Of a stretch of 42,469 bases of DNA, positions 15,650 through 25,134 are shown one piece after another. Both the position numbers and the translations under genes were made by a program. Each line of letters begins with the position of its first letter. Within the stretch, counting starts at the first letter, position 1. The notes beneath the pieces are model-generated. The model ran no database searches. It was not told the origin of the DNA and saw only the letters and a list, made by a program, of their open reading frames with translations. Where the stretch lies: assembly GCF_016888165.1 (NCBI RefSeq), contig NZ_JACSWC010000427.1:1-42469 (forward strand), in the 5' to 3' direction. Source of the DNA: Halomicronema sp. CCY15110 (GTDB taxonomy: Bacteria > Cyanobacteriota > Cyanobacteriia > Phormidesmidales > Phormidesmidaceae).

Positions 15650-16852
15650 ATGAAGATTCTGTTTCTGCATCCTAATTTTCCCGCCCAGTTTCGCCACTTG
15701 GCAACGGTACTGGCGAAAAACCCCAGCCATGAGGTGGTATTTGGCACGATGCGCCCAGAAGGGGCACTGCCTGGGGTCAAAAAGGCTTATTACCAGCCCA
15801 CTCGCCAAGCTGGGACAGACACTCACCGCTACGTGCGCCCTCTGGAAAATGCCATTTTGCAGGGTCAAGCAGTTTACCGCATGGCTCAAGAGCTCAAAGC
15901 CGATGGATTTTATCCCCATGTGGTGTATGCCCATTCGGGCTGGGGACCGGGGTTGTTCGTCAAAGATATTTTTCCTAAAGCTAGGTATGTCGGTTACTTC
16001 GAGTGGTTTTATCACGCCCACGGCAGTGATGCCGATTTTGACCCGGCTGATCCGTTGGCGGCGGATGACGAGGCGCGAATTCGGGTGAAGAATGCCCCCA
16101 TTTTGTTAGACCTGGCTGCTTGTGATGCGGGCATTACGCCGACGCACTGGCAGCATCAACAGTTTCCGCCAGAGTTGCAGTCAAAGCTGACGGTGATTCA
16201 TGACGGCGTTGATACGGAATACTTTCAGCCCCAACCGGGAGCCAAACTGGTGCTGCCCACCCTGGGATTGGATCTGTCCCATGTTGATGAGGTAATCACT
16301 TATGTGGCAAGGGGCATGGAACCCTATCGCGGGTTTCCGCAGTTTATGGAAACGGTGATGCAGTTGCAGCAGCGGCGGCCAAATTGCCATGTCGTCATCG
16401 TTGGGGAAGACCGAGTGGCTTACGGCAAGTCACTGCCCAATGGCCGCACTTATAAACAAAAAGCCCTGGAGGAACTGGATTTAGACCTTTCCCGCATCCA
16501 TTTCACTGGGCTGCTGCCCTATGCCCAATACCGCCAGGTATTGCAGGCATCGTCGGTGCATGTTTATCTCACCCGTCCGTTTGTATTGTCTTGGTCGCTG
16601 CTAGAGGCAATGGCAACGGGGTGTGCGGTTGTGGCCTCTAGCACCGCCCCTGTTGAGGAGGTCATCACCGATGGCACTCACGGGTTACTCGCAGATTTCT
16701 TTTCCCCGGAAGACATCGCTGCCCAGGTCGAGACGATTTTGGATTGTCCTGACCAGGCAGCATCCATGCGCGCTCAAGCCAGAGAAACCGTTCTGGCCCG
16801 ATTTGATTTGGCTCAATGCCTAACTGCGCAACTTGCGCACCTCAGCGCTTAA
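15650..16852 (+). CDS. Glycosyltransferase family 4 protein
   Basis: A 400-residue GT-B glycosyltransferase. The start MKILFLHPNFPAQFRHLA gives the standard N-terminal Rossmann strand; the frame is open seven codons earlier. The C-terminal half shows FTGLLPYAQYRQVLQASSVHVYLT and the donor-binding SLLEAMATGCAVVASSTAPVEEVI with its ExxxxxxxE-like spacing, then GLLADFFSPEDIA. No transmembrane segment. It ends 62 bp before the giant RTX gene, same strand, so the two may share a transcript; modification of the RTX protein or of a surface glycan is possible but unproven. Confidence 0.9.
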   Translation: MKILFLHPNFPAQFRHLATVLAKNPSHEVVFGTMRPEGALPGVKKAYYQPTRQAGTDTHRYVRPLENAILQGQAVYRMAQELKADGFYPHVVYAHSGWGPGLFVKDIFPKARYVGYFEWFYHAHGSDADFDPADPLAADDEARIRVKNAPILLDLAACDAGITPTHWQHQQFPPELQSKLTVIHDGVDTEYFQPQPGAKLVLPTLGLDLSHVDEVITYVARGMEPYRGFPQFMETVMQLQQRRPNCHVVIVGEDRVAYGKSLPNGRTYKQKALEELDLDLSRIHFTGLLPYAQYRQVLQASSVHVYLTRPFVLSWSLLEAMATGCAVVASSTAPVEEVITDGTHGLLADFFSPEDIAAQVETILDCPDQAASMRAQARETVLARFDLAQCLTAQLAHLSA

Positions 16853-16914
16853 CGATTAGTTCGACAATTTTGCTTCTTTTTTCCATTTTCTAATTTCAAT
16901 TAGGGAGATTTACC

Positions 16915-19900
16915 ATGTCTGTACTCAACAACCAAGCTCAAAATCCTGTTTTCGACGAACTTCTAAATAACGAATCTTTTCATGATTTGTTAGAGGCTTT
17001 CAGGAGCTTTTTTGGCGATGTGGGGATTGCTGAGGCCATCTTGGCAGATGCTGCAAGTAGTTTGCAGGGTTTTGCGGCTGATCCAGAGTTTGGCAGCAAG
17101 ATGGCGTCTGTATTTGGAGAGGGGAATGACTACAGCAAATGGCAAACAGCTTTTGCAACAGGAAATTTTGTAGACTTTCCAAAAGTTGAGATTTTAGATG
17201 GGGAAACTTTACAGGGAGCTAATGGGGCCTATGCTGCAGAAACCAACACAATCTATTTTTCGATTCAGTTTTTACAAGCCCATAGTAAATCCTTGGAAGA
17301 GAGCACTTCTATATTTCTGGAGGAACTTGGACATTTTATAGATGCTCGAATCAATGATGTTGACAGTTTAGGAGATGAAGGACGTCTTTTTGCCCATCTA
17401 GTCAATAAAATTGAATTGGGTGATCAAGATTTTCAATCAATAAAAGGCGAGAATGATTCTATTTTACTGCCAATTAATGGCTCCTATGTTGAGATAGAAC
17501 AATCAGAAGAGGACAATCCTGACTATCAAGTAGTGTTCGATGAACTTATCGAAGATGCGGGTAAAAGTTTCATTGTATATATGAATGGTATTCGCACAGT
17601 TGAGTCTCAATACAGAGACAACATGATCGGATTCGATGAAATTTATAACTTTCGTGGAAATCTAAATCAAGCAGATTCATCTGTTTTTAGCTTCCTGGGC
17701 ATATCAGAAGATGAAAAGCCTGTATCTTATGGCTCGATAAACTTAGATATAGAGTATCGAAATACAACAGATAGTACAGGGAATGGCTTTAAAGACTTGG
17801 GTGTTTTTGCTCTTAAATCCCTGTTTAACTACGCACTTGATAAATTCTCATTTGCTGGAATTTTAAACGCAGCCAATAAAAGTAAAATACTGAAGAATAA
17901 AATCAATGATCTTACAGAAAAGCTCAACAAACTAATTAATGATAATGCAGATCCAGGAGATATCAAGAAAATACAAGATCAGATCAGTTCGACTGTTGGG
18001 GTATTAGATTCTATCAAGGATTTGGCTGATTTCTTTGAAACTGTGCAAGTGAGCTGGGAGTTTGTTTCAAGTCTTGTTCAAACACCACCTGATGAATGGG
18101 CCACAGATGACGATTTTACAGCTAAAGCTTTTTTCTTTTTAAAGGAAGTTTCTAGTTTTATCCCAGGTTTTGGTGAAATATCATCCATTATTGATGCAGC
18201 TATTGAAGCTGCACCCGATGACTTAAAAGAAGCACTCGAACAATACTGGTACCAAGATCCTAAGTTTTCAGAAATCAATAGTTGGGTTCAACCAGCAGAG
18301 AAATGGCTTGCTGAAAACGACGCTAACTCCGTGATTCTTTTGGGACACTCACAGGGGAACTTCTTTCTTGAAGACGGATTGATTGAAATGGAGCAAGATC
18401 CATCTTCTGTAGGTGTATTGTCTTTAGCATCTCCAACAAGCTATTTGTTTGCTGGAGGAATTGATTCATATAAAACCAAAAATACTGTTGACAACAGCAT
18501 TATTTTCGGGAACGACCCAGTCACTAAGCTTCAGTTTGGAGCGGCACCTAATGTTTGGGACAAAGTCTATAACATTTTTCAATTAGTGGCCAATATCCCT
18601 AGTATTGGAGACCATTCTATTGAGAACTATTTTGAGACACCAGAAGTCAAATCATTTTTGAAAACAACTTTTTATGATCTACATCCTCGTGGATTTTATT
18701 TTCCTGACTCTCCACTCGATAGCCCCAATGCTTCTCCAGCAGATCCTTCTTTGCTCGGTCAATTCAATTTGTTTGTCGGTGACGATGATGATGACTGGAT
18801 CCTTGGAACTGGTGAAGAGGATAGACTTTATGGCGGCAAGAGGAATGATGTTATTCAGGGTGGAGACGGTGATGACCATTTGTATGGTGAGTCGGGATAT
18901 GACCTTCTCGATGGTGGACCAGATGACGACATAGCGGATTATTCCTCTAGTAAGGCTGCGATTAGAGTCGATGCTGTCAACTATGCCGGTGTTGATGTCT
19001 ACAAAATTCAAGATGGTTATGGTCACGTTGATACCGTCATGAATGTAGAAACCATCTTTGGTTCACCTGGCGCAGACCAGATGTATGGCGGAGATGGTGC
19101 AGACAATTTCATGGGTGAAGATGGCAACGATACCTTACACGGTGGCGGTGGGGATGATCTGCTCTCTGGGGGGAACAACGACGATACCCTCTACGGCGAT
19201 GCCGACAATGACGAACTCTGGGGCGACGATGGTACCGATAAACTACACGGGGGTACTGGCGAAGATACGCTGCATGGTGGTGACGGTCAAGATTATCTCT
19301 TTGGTGATGCTGATAACGACATCTTGTGGGGTGACGAAGGAACTGACGAACTTCATGGTGGTACTGGCAACGACGAACTCCACGGTGGTTTAGACAACGA
19401 CCAAATCTGGGGTGATGAAAATCAAGACACTCTCTGGGGTGACGAGGGAAATGACACCCTTCATGGTGGTTCAGACAATGACGAACTCCACGGCGGTTCA
19501 GACAACGATCTGCTCTATGGCGATGATGGCAATGACGAGCTCTGGGGCGATGCGGGTGTCGATACGTTAGAAGGTGGAATTAATCAAGACACTCTGCACG
19601 GTGGTGATAACACAGATTATCTCTACGGGCAGCAAGGTAATGATGAGCTTTGGGGTGATGGCGGCAACGACTACCTCTACGGTGGCATTGGCAACGACTG
19701 GATGAGTGGCGGGGCCGATAACGACACCTTTGGTGGAGGCATTGGCAACGATACCCTTTATGGCAACAGCGGTTTCGACTGGTTTGAAGGTTGGTCTGGA
19801 AATGACTTCATTGATGGTGGCAGTGACGCTGATACGGTTGATTACAGCTATTCTCCAGGCGCAGTCATCGTCAACATTGATGAGACCCAGAACTATGGCC

Positions 19901-22900
19901 ACGATCGCCAAACCCGCTACGACGCCTCGGTGAGCGATATCAACCCATCGGAATATTACGCCGACCTGGAGCCAGACTTTGGCATAACGTCGGGCACCGC
20001 TGCGGATGGCTTTGGCACCTTCGATACGCTGGTCAATCTAGAAAATATCAAAGGCTCTAACTTTGATGACATCCTAATTGGCAATGCCAAAGTCAACTTC
20101 ATCTGGGCAGAAGCAGGCAACGACTTAGTGATCAACACTGCTGGTGCTGACCATTTCTATGGTGGACTAGGCATCAATACGCTGAGCTTCCGACGTGACC
20201 CCAATGAAGATCAGCTTGGCATTCCTAACTTTGATCGCCCGATTGACGGTATTGAAGTTGATCTATCGCAAAACTGGGCGCGTGATGGTTGGGGATTTGT
20301 GGATCAAGTCTTTGACTTCCAGCATGTCGTTGGTTCTGCTAGCCAAGATGTCCTGATTGGTAATGACCAAGCCAACATCATAACGGGTGGCAGTGGAGCA
20401 GATGTCATTGATGGACGTGAACAGGATGACCACCTCTATGGCGAACTTGGTGATGACACCATCATCGGTGGCTATGGCCTTGACAGGCTGTTTGGTAACC
20501 AGGGTGAAGATGTCATCTGGGGCGACCTCGTGGGCATTGCCGATGTTGGCGATGGCGACATCATCCGTGGTGGCGATGGCGATGATGAAATCCACGCGGG
20601 TGGCGGCGACGACTGGGTCCAAGGTGACAGCGGCTACGGCAATGACCAGATTTGGGGCGACGATGGCAACGATCTGCTCGAAGGCGGAGCCGGTGAGGAC
20701 AGCATTTGGGGTGGTAATGGCAACGACGAAATCTATGGCCAGGGTGAAAACGATGCCCTCTATGGCGAGGCCGGTGAAGATTTCATCGAAGGCAACATCG
20801 GCGACGACTTTATCGACGGCGGAGCCGATAGCGATCAGCTTTTCGGCCAGGAAGGCGACGATAAACTACATGGTGGCCTAGGGCAAGACACATTAGATGG
20901 CGGCACCGAAAACGATCAACTCTACGGTAATGAAGGTATCGACTACCTATATGGCCGCACTGGTAATGACACGCTAGATGGTGGCTCAGAGGGTGACTTT
21001 ATCTATGGTGAAGAAGACGATGATGTCATCCTGGGAGCCACTGGTGAAGACTTCATTGACGCAGGCATCGGTAACGACTTTGCCGACGGGGGCGACGATG
21101 CTGACCTCATCTACGGTCGCGAAGGTGACGATACCCTCGACGGGGGTGCGGGCAATGATTTCATTTACGGTGAAGCGGACGACGACAGTCTGTTCGGTTC
21201 TGGTGGCGAAGATTTCATTGATGGAGGCATTGGTAACGACATAGCAGATGGGGGTGACGATGCTGATCTCATCTACGGTCGAGTCGGTGATGACACTCTC
21301 GATGGTGGTGCTGGTAACGATGAAATCTACGGCGAAATCGGCCACGACAACCTGTTCGGCTCCGCTGGCGAAGACTATCTTGACGCAGGTGCAGGCAATG
21401 ACTTCGCCGATGGTGGCGATGATGCTGACCTAATCTACGGTCGGGATGGTGAAGATACACTCGACGGCGGGGCTGGGAATGACCTGGTTTATGGTGAAGC
21501 CGGTGACGATTCACTCTTTGGCTCAGCCGACGAAGATTACCTGGATGGTGATATCGGCAGTGACTATCTTGATGGTGGCGATGACAATGACCAACTGTTT
21601 GGCCGCACGGGCGACGATACCCTACTCGGTGGCCAGGGCGATGACCAGCTTGAGGCGGCTGAGGGCGATGACGAACTCTATGGTCAGGCCGGGAATGATG
21701 TCCTGAACAGTGGCATCGGTAATGACTATCTCGATGGTGGGGACGGCGACGACATCCTCAACGCAGCAGCGGGGGATGACTACCTCGAAGGCGGCGCGGG
21801 GGATGATGTCCTCGACGCTGGCACCGGCGACGATGAAGCCAGTGGCGGCAGTGGCAATGACCAGATCGACGGGGGCGATGGCGATGATGTGCTCGCGGGG
21901 GGTGCGGGTCAAGACCTGATTAATGCAGGCACCGGAGATGATGTGGTCTCAGGGGGCAGCGGCAACGATATCCTCAACGGCAATGATGGTGATGATGTGA
22001 TCACTGGCGAGGCGGGGGATGACGTGCTGGATGGCGGCGCGGGCGACGATGTCCTCGATGCAGGCGACGGTGAGGATATTGTCCTCGGTGGCACGGGGGA
22101 TGATGAGCTGTTCGGCGGTGATGGGGATGACTTCCTCGATGGGGGAGATGGTCACGACATTATTGACGGGGGTGATGGCGTTGATGAAGTGAGCTTTGAA
22201 GCGTCATCGGTCGGTGTGCGGATCAACCTAGACAATCATCGCTCGTTTGAGCATGAGCCCGACGCTGAGTGTGATGATTGCGAGGCCGCGATCGCCGATC
22301 CCGTCCCCCTGTTCTCCCTGGCTCCGGGAGAAGTCTACGACGAGTTAGGCAACAGCGACATCCTGCTTAACATTGAGCACCTCATCGGCTCCAATCATGA
22401 CGACGTTATCATGGGTAGCCACGCGGACAACTGGATTCGCACCCTGGGCGGCGATGATGTAATTGCCGGACATGACGGGAACGACACGCTAGACGGGGGT
22501 GACGGTAACGATACTGTGAGCTACGGGTGGGATCCGGGTAAGGTTTGGGCCGATCTCGAACGGGGGAAAGCCTCTGGCGGATACCACGACTATGACCTGC
22601 TGGTTAGCATCGAAAATGCGATCGGGTCGGAGTATAACGATGTGCTGCAAGGGAGCGCTATTGCCAACATCTTGATCGGCAATGGTGGTAACGACTACCT
22701 CGAAGGTCGCGACGGTGACGACCAAATCTCGGGCGGTGCGGGCAACGACACCCTCGACGGAGGTCGCGATAACGACCAGCTCTCGGGGGGCGAGGGGCAC
22801 GATATCGTCAACGGCGGCGAGGGGGCCGATACCCTCTGTGGCGGTGACGACAATGACCGGCTCTACGGGGGCAACGATGACGATACGTTGCAGGGCGACG

Positions 22901-24249
22901 ATGGCGAGGACTCGCTATGGGGTGACGATGGCGACGATCTTGCTGACGGCGGCCTCGGCGACGACAGCCTCTATGGTGGCTATGGCAGCGATACCCTCCA
23001 GGGCGGTTACGGCCATGATTCTCTCCGAGGGGAAGCCGATGAAGACTTCCTCTATGGCGATGCGGGGAATGACTCGCTCTATGGTGGCACTGGCGACGAC
23101 TGGCTCGATGGCGGCCGCCATGATGACTCCCTGCGGGGTGAAGATGGCGACGATCGCCTCTACGGCCAATCGGGCAACGACTTTCTCAGCGGCAGTTATG
23201 GCTACGACTACCTTGACGGCGGGGCGGGTAACGATTCCATAGAAGGAGATAGCGGCCAAGATACCCTGTTAGGCGGCGCTGGAGACGATACGCTGGATGG
23301 CGGTACTAGCAACGACATCCTTGACGGCGGTGCCGGTGATGACTCTTTGCGAGGCGGCAGCGGCAGCGACGAGTTAGACGGTGGCTCGGGGGATGACGTG
23401 CTAAAAGCTGGCTCCGGTAGCGATATCTTGTTGGGTGGCTCCGGCGATGATGTACTCGAAGGGGGCTCAGAAGCCGATTACCTAGAGGGCGGTTCGGGTA
23501 ACGATCGCCTAACGGGCGGTACCGAAGAGGATACGCTCATCGGCGGCATGGGCCACGACAGCCTCTACGGTGAGGATGGCTATGACTGGCTGGAAGGCGG
23601 CATGGGCGACGATAGCCTGAATGGTGGCACCGGCAACGACAGCCTCTACGGTGAGGCGGGCGATGATATCCTCAAGGGCGATCGCGGTAACGACCTCCTC
23701 GACGGCAGTTCCGGTGACGACACTCTGTTCGGCGGGCTGAATGACGATGTCTTGTCAGGTGGTTCCGGGCGCGACGTGCTCCACGGGGACGATGGCGACG
23801 ACGACTTACAGGGTGGCACCGGCGATGATGTGCTTCATGGTGGCCGCGATCGCGATACGCTCAGTGGCGGTAGCGGCAATGATGAACTGTTTGGCGGCGA
23901 CCATGCTGACGTTCTCTTAGGCGATCGCGGTGACGATACCTTGCATGGCGGTCATGGTGATGACTTGCTCGACGGAGGATCTGGGCGAGACCTCCTTGCT
24001 GGTGGTACTGGTCGAGATACCTTTGTCTTGTCGGTCAACCAAGGTGCAGATATTATCCAAGACTTCAACTTCCGCGAAGATCGCTTTGGCTTAGCTGGAA
24101 TCGACTTTGCTCAGCTGTTCTTCAGCCAAGGCATTGGAGATGCTATGAATAATGCCCTCGTTCAATTCCAGCCGACAGGCGAAGTCCTTGCCTCGTTGGT
24201 GAATGTCCAAACCGATGTCCTAACAAGCGACATCTTCTACAGCGTCTAG
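16915..24249 (+). CDS. Giant lipase-like RTX protein, type I secretion substrate
   Basis: A 2444-residue acidic protein. Residues about 100-150 contain IFLEELGHFIDAR (EELGH at 136-140), a module often found at the start of cyanobacterial RTX proteins. Residues about 195-600 look like an alpha/beta hydrolase: FIVYMNGIRTVESQYRD and the lipase elbow GHSQG with S479. From about 619 to 2365 run well over 100 GGxGxDxLx calcium-binding nonapeptides, broken by at least five beta-rich linkers such as DTVSYGWDPGKVWADL. The C-terminal ~80 residues (FVLSVNQGADIIQDFNFREDRFGLAG) fit an uncleaved type I secretion signal. No classical signal peptide and no ABC/HlyD genes nearby. AGGGAG precedes the ATG. The first ~2 kb is AT-rich, the repeats GC-rich. 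Confidence 0.92.
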   Translation: MSVLNNQAQNPVFDELLNNESFHDLLEAFRSFFGDVGIAEAILADAASSLQGFAADPEFGSKMASVFGEGNDYSKWQTAFATGNFVDFPKVEILDGETLQGANGAYAAETNTIYFSIQFLQAHSKSLEESTSIFLEELGHFIDARINDVDSLGDEGRLFAHLVNKIELGDQDFQSIKGENDSILLPINGSYVEIEQSEEDNPDYQVVFDELIEDAGKSFIVYMNGIRTVESQYRDNMIGFDEIYNFRGNLNQADSSVFSFLGISEDEKPVSYGSINLDIEYRNTTDSTGNGFKDLGVFALKSLFNYALDKFSFAGILNAANKSKILKNKINDLTEKLNKLINDNADPGDIKKIQDQISSTVGVLDSIKDLADFFETVQVSWEFVSSLVQTPPDEWATDDDFTAKAFFFLKEVSSFIPGFGEISSIIDAAIEAAPDDLKEALEQYWYQDPKFSEINSWVQPAEKWLAENDANSVILLGHSQGNFFLEDGLIEMEQDPSSVGVLSLASPTSYLFAGGIDSYKTKNTVDNSIIFGNDPVTKLQFGAAPNVWDKVYNIFQLVANIPSIGDHSIENYFETPEVKSFLKTTFYDLHPRGFYFPDSPLDSPNASPADPSLLGQFNLFVGDDDDDWILGTGEEDRLYGGKRNDVIQGGDGDDHLYGESGYDLLDGGPDDDIADYSSSKAAIRVDAVNYAGVDVYKIQDGYGHVDTVMNVETIFGSPGADQMYGGDGADNFMGEDGNDTLHGGGGDDLLSGGNNDDTLYGDADNDELWGDDGTDKLHGGTGEDTLHGGDGQDYLFGDADNDILWGDEGTDELHGGTGNDELHGGLDNDQIWGDENQDTLWGDEGNDTLHGGSDNDELHGGSDNDLLYGDDGNDELWGDAGVDTLEGGINQDTLHGGDNTDYLYGQQGNDELWGDGGNDYLYGGIGNDWMSGGADNDTFGGGIGNDTLYGNSGFDWFEGWSGNDFIDGGSDADTVDYSYSPGAVIVNIDETQNYGHDRQTRYDASVSDINPSEYYADLEPDFGITSGTAADGFGTFDTLVNLENIKGSNFDDILIGNAKVNFIWAEAGNDLVINTAGADHFYGGLGINTLSFRRDPNEDQLGIPNFDRPIDGIEVDLSQNWARDGWGFVDQVFDFQHVVGSASQDVLIGNDQANIITGGSGADVIDGREQDDHLYGELGDDTIIGGYGLDRLFGNQGEDVIWGDLVGIADVGDGDIIRGGDGDDEIHAGGGDDWVQGDSGYGNDQIWGDDGNDLLEGGAGEDSIWGGNGNDEIYGQGENDALYGEAGEDFIEGNIGDDFIDGGADSDQLFGQEGDDKLHGGLGQDTLDGGTENDQLYGNEGIDYLYGRTGNDTLDGGSEGDFIYGEEDDDVILGATGEDFIDAGIGNDFADGGDDADLIYGREGDDTLDGGAGNDFIYGEADDDSLFGSGGEDFIDGGIGNDIADGGDDADLIYGRVGDDTLDGGAGNDEIYGEIGHDNLFGSAGEDYLDAGAGNDFADGGDDADLIYGRDGEDTLDGGAGNDLVYGEAGDDSLFGSADEDYLDGDIGSDYLDGGDDNDQLFGRTGDDTLLGGQGDDQLEAAEGDDELYGQAGNDVLNSGIGNDYLDGGDGDDILNAAAGDDYLEGGAGDDVLDAGTGDDEASGGSGNDQIDGGDGDDVLAGGAGQDLINAGTGDDVVSGGSGNDILNGNDGDDVITGEAGDDVLDGGAGDDVLDAGDGEDIVLGGTGDDELFGGDGDDFLDGGDGHDIIDGGDGVDEVSFEASSVGVRINLDNHRSFEHEPDAECDDCEAAIADPVPLFSLAPGEVYDELGNSDILLNIEHLIGSNHDDVIMGSHADNWIRTLGGDDVIAGHDGNDTLDGGDGNDTVSYGWDPGKVWADLERGKASGGYHDYDLLVSIENAIGSEYNDVLQGSAIANILIGNGGNDYLEGRDGDDQISGGAGNDTLDGGRDNDQLSGGEGHDIVNGGEGADTLCGGDDNDRLYGGNDDDTLQGDDGEDSLWGDDGDDLADGGLGDDSLYGGYGSDTLQGGYGHDSLRGEADEDFLYGDAGNDSLYGGTGDDWLDGGRHDDSLRGEDGDDRLYGQSGNDFLSGSYGYDYLDGGAGNDSIEGDSGQDTLLGGAGDDTLDGGTSNDILDGGAGDDSLRGGSGSDELDGGSGDDVLKAGSGSDILLGGSGDDVLEGGSEADYLEGGSGNDRLTGGTEEDTLIGGMGHDSLYGEDGYDWLEGGMGDDSLNGGTGNDSLYGEAGDDILKGDRGNDLLDGSSGDDTLFGGLNDDVLSGGSGRDVLHGDDGDDDLQGGTGDDVLHGGRDRDTLSGGSGNDELFGGDHADVLLGDRGDDTLHGGHGDDLLDGGSGRDLLAGGTGRDTFVLSVNQGADIIQDFNFREDRFGLAGIDFAQLFFSQGIGDAMNNALVQFQPTGEVLASLVNVQTDVLTSDIFYSV
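21076..21561 (+). repeat. Three tandem 162-bp units inside the RTX gene
   Basis: Units at 21076-21237, 21238-21399 and 21400-21561 each encode 54 residues, i.e. six nonapeptides, with order DFADGGDDA, DLIYGREGD, DTLDGGAGN, DFIYGEADD, DSLFGSGGE, DFIDGGIGN. The copies differ by scattered substitutions, showing duplication of six-repeat blocks followed by drift. Confidence 0.85.
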
Positions 24250-24823
24250 CGACATCGTGCAGTCGAGCTGGCTCGCGGAACCGTTTCTGCCGTCACTCGA
24301 CTGCACACATAGATTTCTTAGCCATCAGCTCCGCATCCAGCTTTACCAGGCACCCAATAAATACATCATGGCAAGAGAAGTAGTTGTCTTTACCAGTTGC
24401 TCCTACTGAAAGGCCATGATTTCAAGTACTCGACAACCACTCGAAGTTTTTGCGATCGGCCCCTGCCACGACCTTCATACCTGTAATTTCAGAATACACA
24501 CACGTCTAAGGCCGCCAGCAGTCTCGACAGCAGCCAGTAGGCTCGTTTGTTCGGTCTGTTGTCGGCTTGTTCTCTGCACGGGGAACAACTAGAAATCAGT
24601 AAGGTCAAGGGCAACAACCTATTACCTTTCCTCAGTTCCCTTGTTCTCAAAAAATAAGGATAATAGATTAAGGTAGGCTGGCTTTGCTCGGAGTCTGTCT
24701 TGTATCGGCCGATGGGTAAGTCACCCTAGCTGACCAAATTTATGATTCAGGTTTAGGCCATTACCCATACTCATCCACAACTCACCTCCTGATAGTCGTC
24801 AGCGAACCACCCCAAAAATAGGT
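24250..24823. other. Non-coding island end with an 11-bp hairpin
   Basis: 574 bp after the RTX gene and before the right 23-bp repeat, with no credible gene. A perfect inverted repeat, GTGCAGTCGAG (24257-24267) and CTCGACTGCAC (24296-24306), starts 7 bp after the stop and may end or stabilise the RTX mRNA; no T-run follows. The rest may be decayed mobile DNA but I recognise no product. Confidence 0.6.
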
Positions 24824-24846
24824 TGTTTTTAGTAAGACTTTAGTAA
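24824..24846 (+). repeat. Internal 23-bp direct repeat, right copy
   Basis: Identical to 7025-7047. It lies 60 bp before attR. The two copies therefore sit just inside the two island ends in direct orientation. Confidence 0.8.
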
Positions 24847-24906
24847 CGACTAATTTGCATACCTCCGAAACTGCTGCTCTCAAAGAATTTCTGAGATGTG
24901 ACCCGC

Positions 24907-24952
24907 GGACTGAAAATCCTCGTGTCGGCGGTTCAAGCCCGCCTCCTGGCAT
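24907..24952 (+). repeat. attR: 46-bp copy of the tRNA-Phe 3' end
   Basis: Identical to 6878-6923. The 5' part of the tRNA (acceptor 5' strand and D arm) is missing, so this is a tRNA fragment rather than a second gene. The short frame that runs across it (24855-25184) is not a protein gene. Confidence 0.92.
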
Positions 24953-25134
24953 TCAAAATAATTCGTACTATGACACGGTTGAAGGGGTGCTGGACATGCC
25001 CTGGCTGGAGCGATCGCTGGCGTTGCGCCATCGGTCTGCCGATTCAGTGACGCATAACCTCGTGACTAAAGTTTCCTTTGAAGGGAAAGGCACCCAGGTT
25101 CTTGTGAGAAGCGAGTCGCCCCCACCCATCCACA

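Larger units (their letters stand above)
6878..24952 (+). mobile_element. 18-kb genomic island integrated in tRNA-Phe
   Basis: The element lies between 46-bp identical direct repeats of the tRNA-Phe 3' end. Its contents are accessory: truncated DNA methyltransferase, toxin-antitoxin genes, PLD-SNF2 helicase, NB-ARC ATPase plus TPR protein, glycosyltransferase and a giant RTX protein, all on the plus strand. A 23-bp identical repeat lies just inside each end. No intact integrase, transposase, relaxase or phage structural gene is visible, so the element appears fixed. HIP1 octamers are missing from about 6.76-9.39 kb and 14.9-22.3 kb but present in the helicase and NB-ARC genes, suggesting mixed origin. 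Confidence 0.88.

Noticed and set aside
18674-23259. Many open frames in other phases across the RTX repeats, on both strands
   Set aside because: They are by-products of repetitive GGxGxD codons, low complexity and rich in Met/Thr or Ile/Val; the 2444-codon frame explains the region.
18773-24010. Regular short repeats that could be taken for a CRISPR array
   Set aside because: The period is 27 bp coding for nonapeptides, repeats are degenerate and there are no unique spacers.
24250-24823. Transposase or integrase at the right end of the island
   Set aside because: No frame of useful length or recombinase motif is visible on either strand.
24907-24952. Second tRNA-Phe gene
   Set aside because: Only the anticodon-to-3' part is present; the acceptor 5' strand and D arm are missing.
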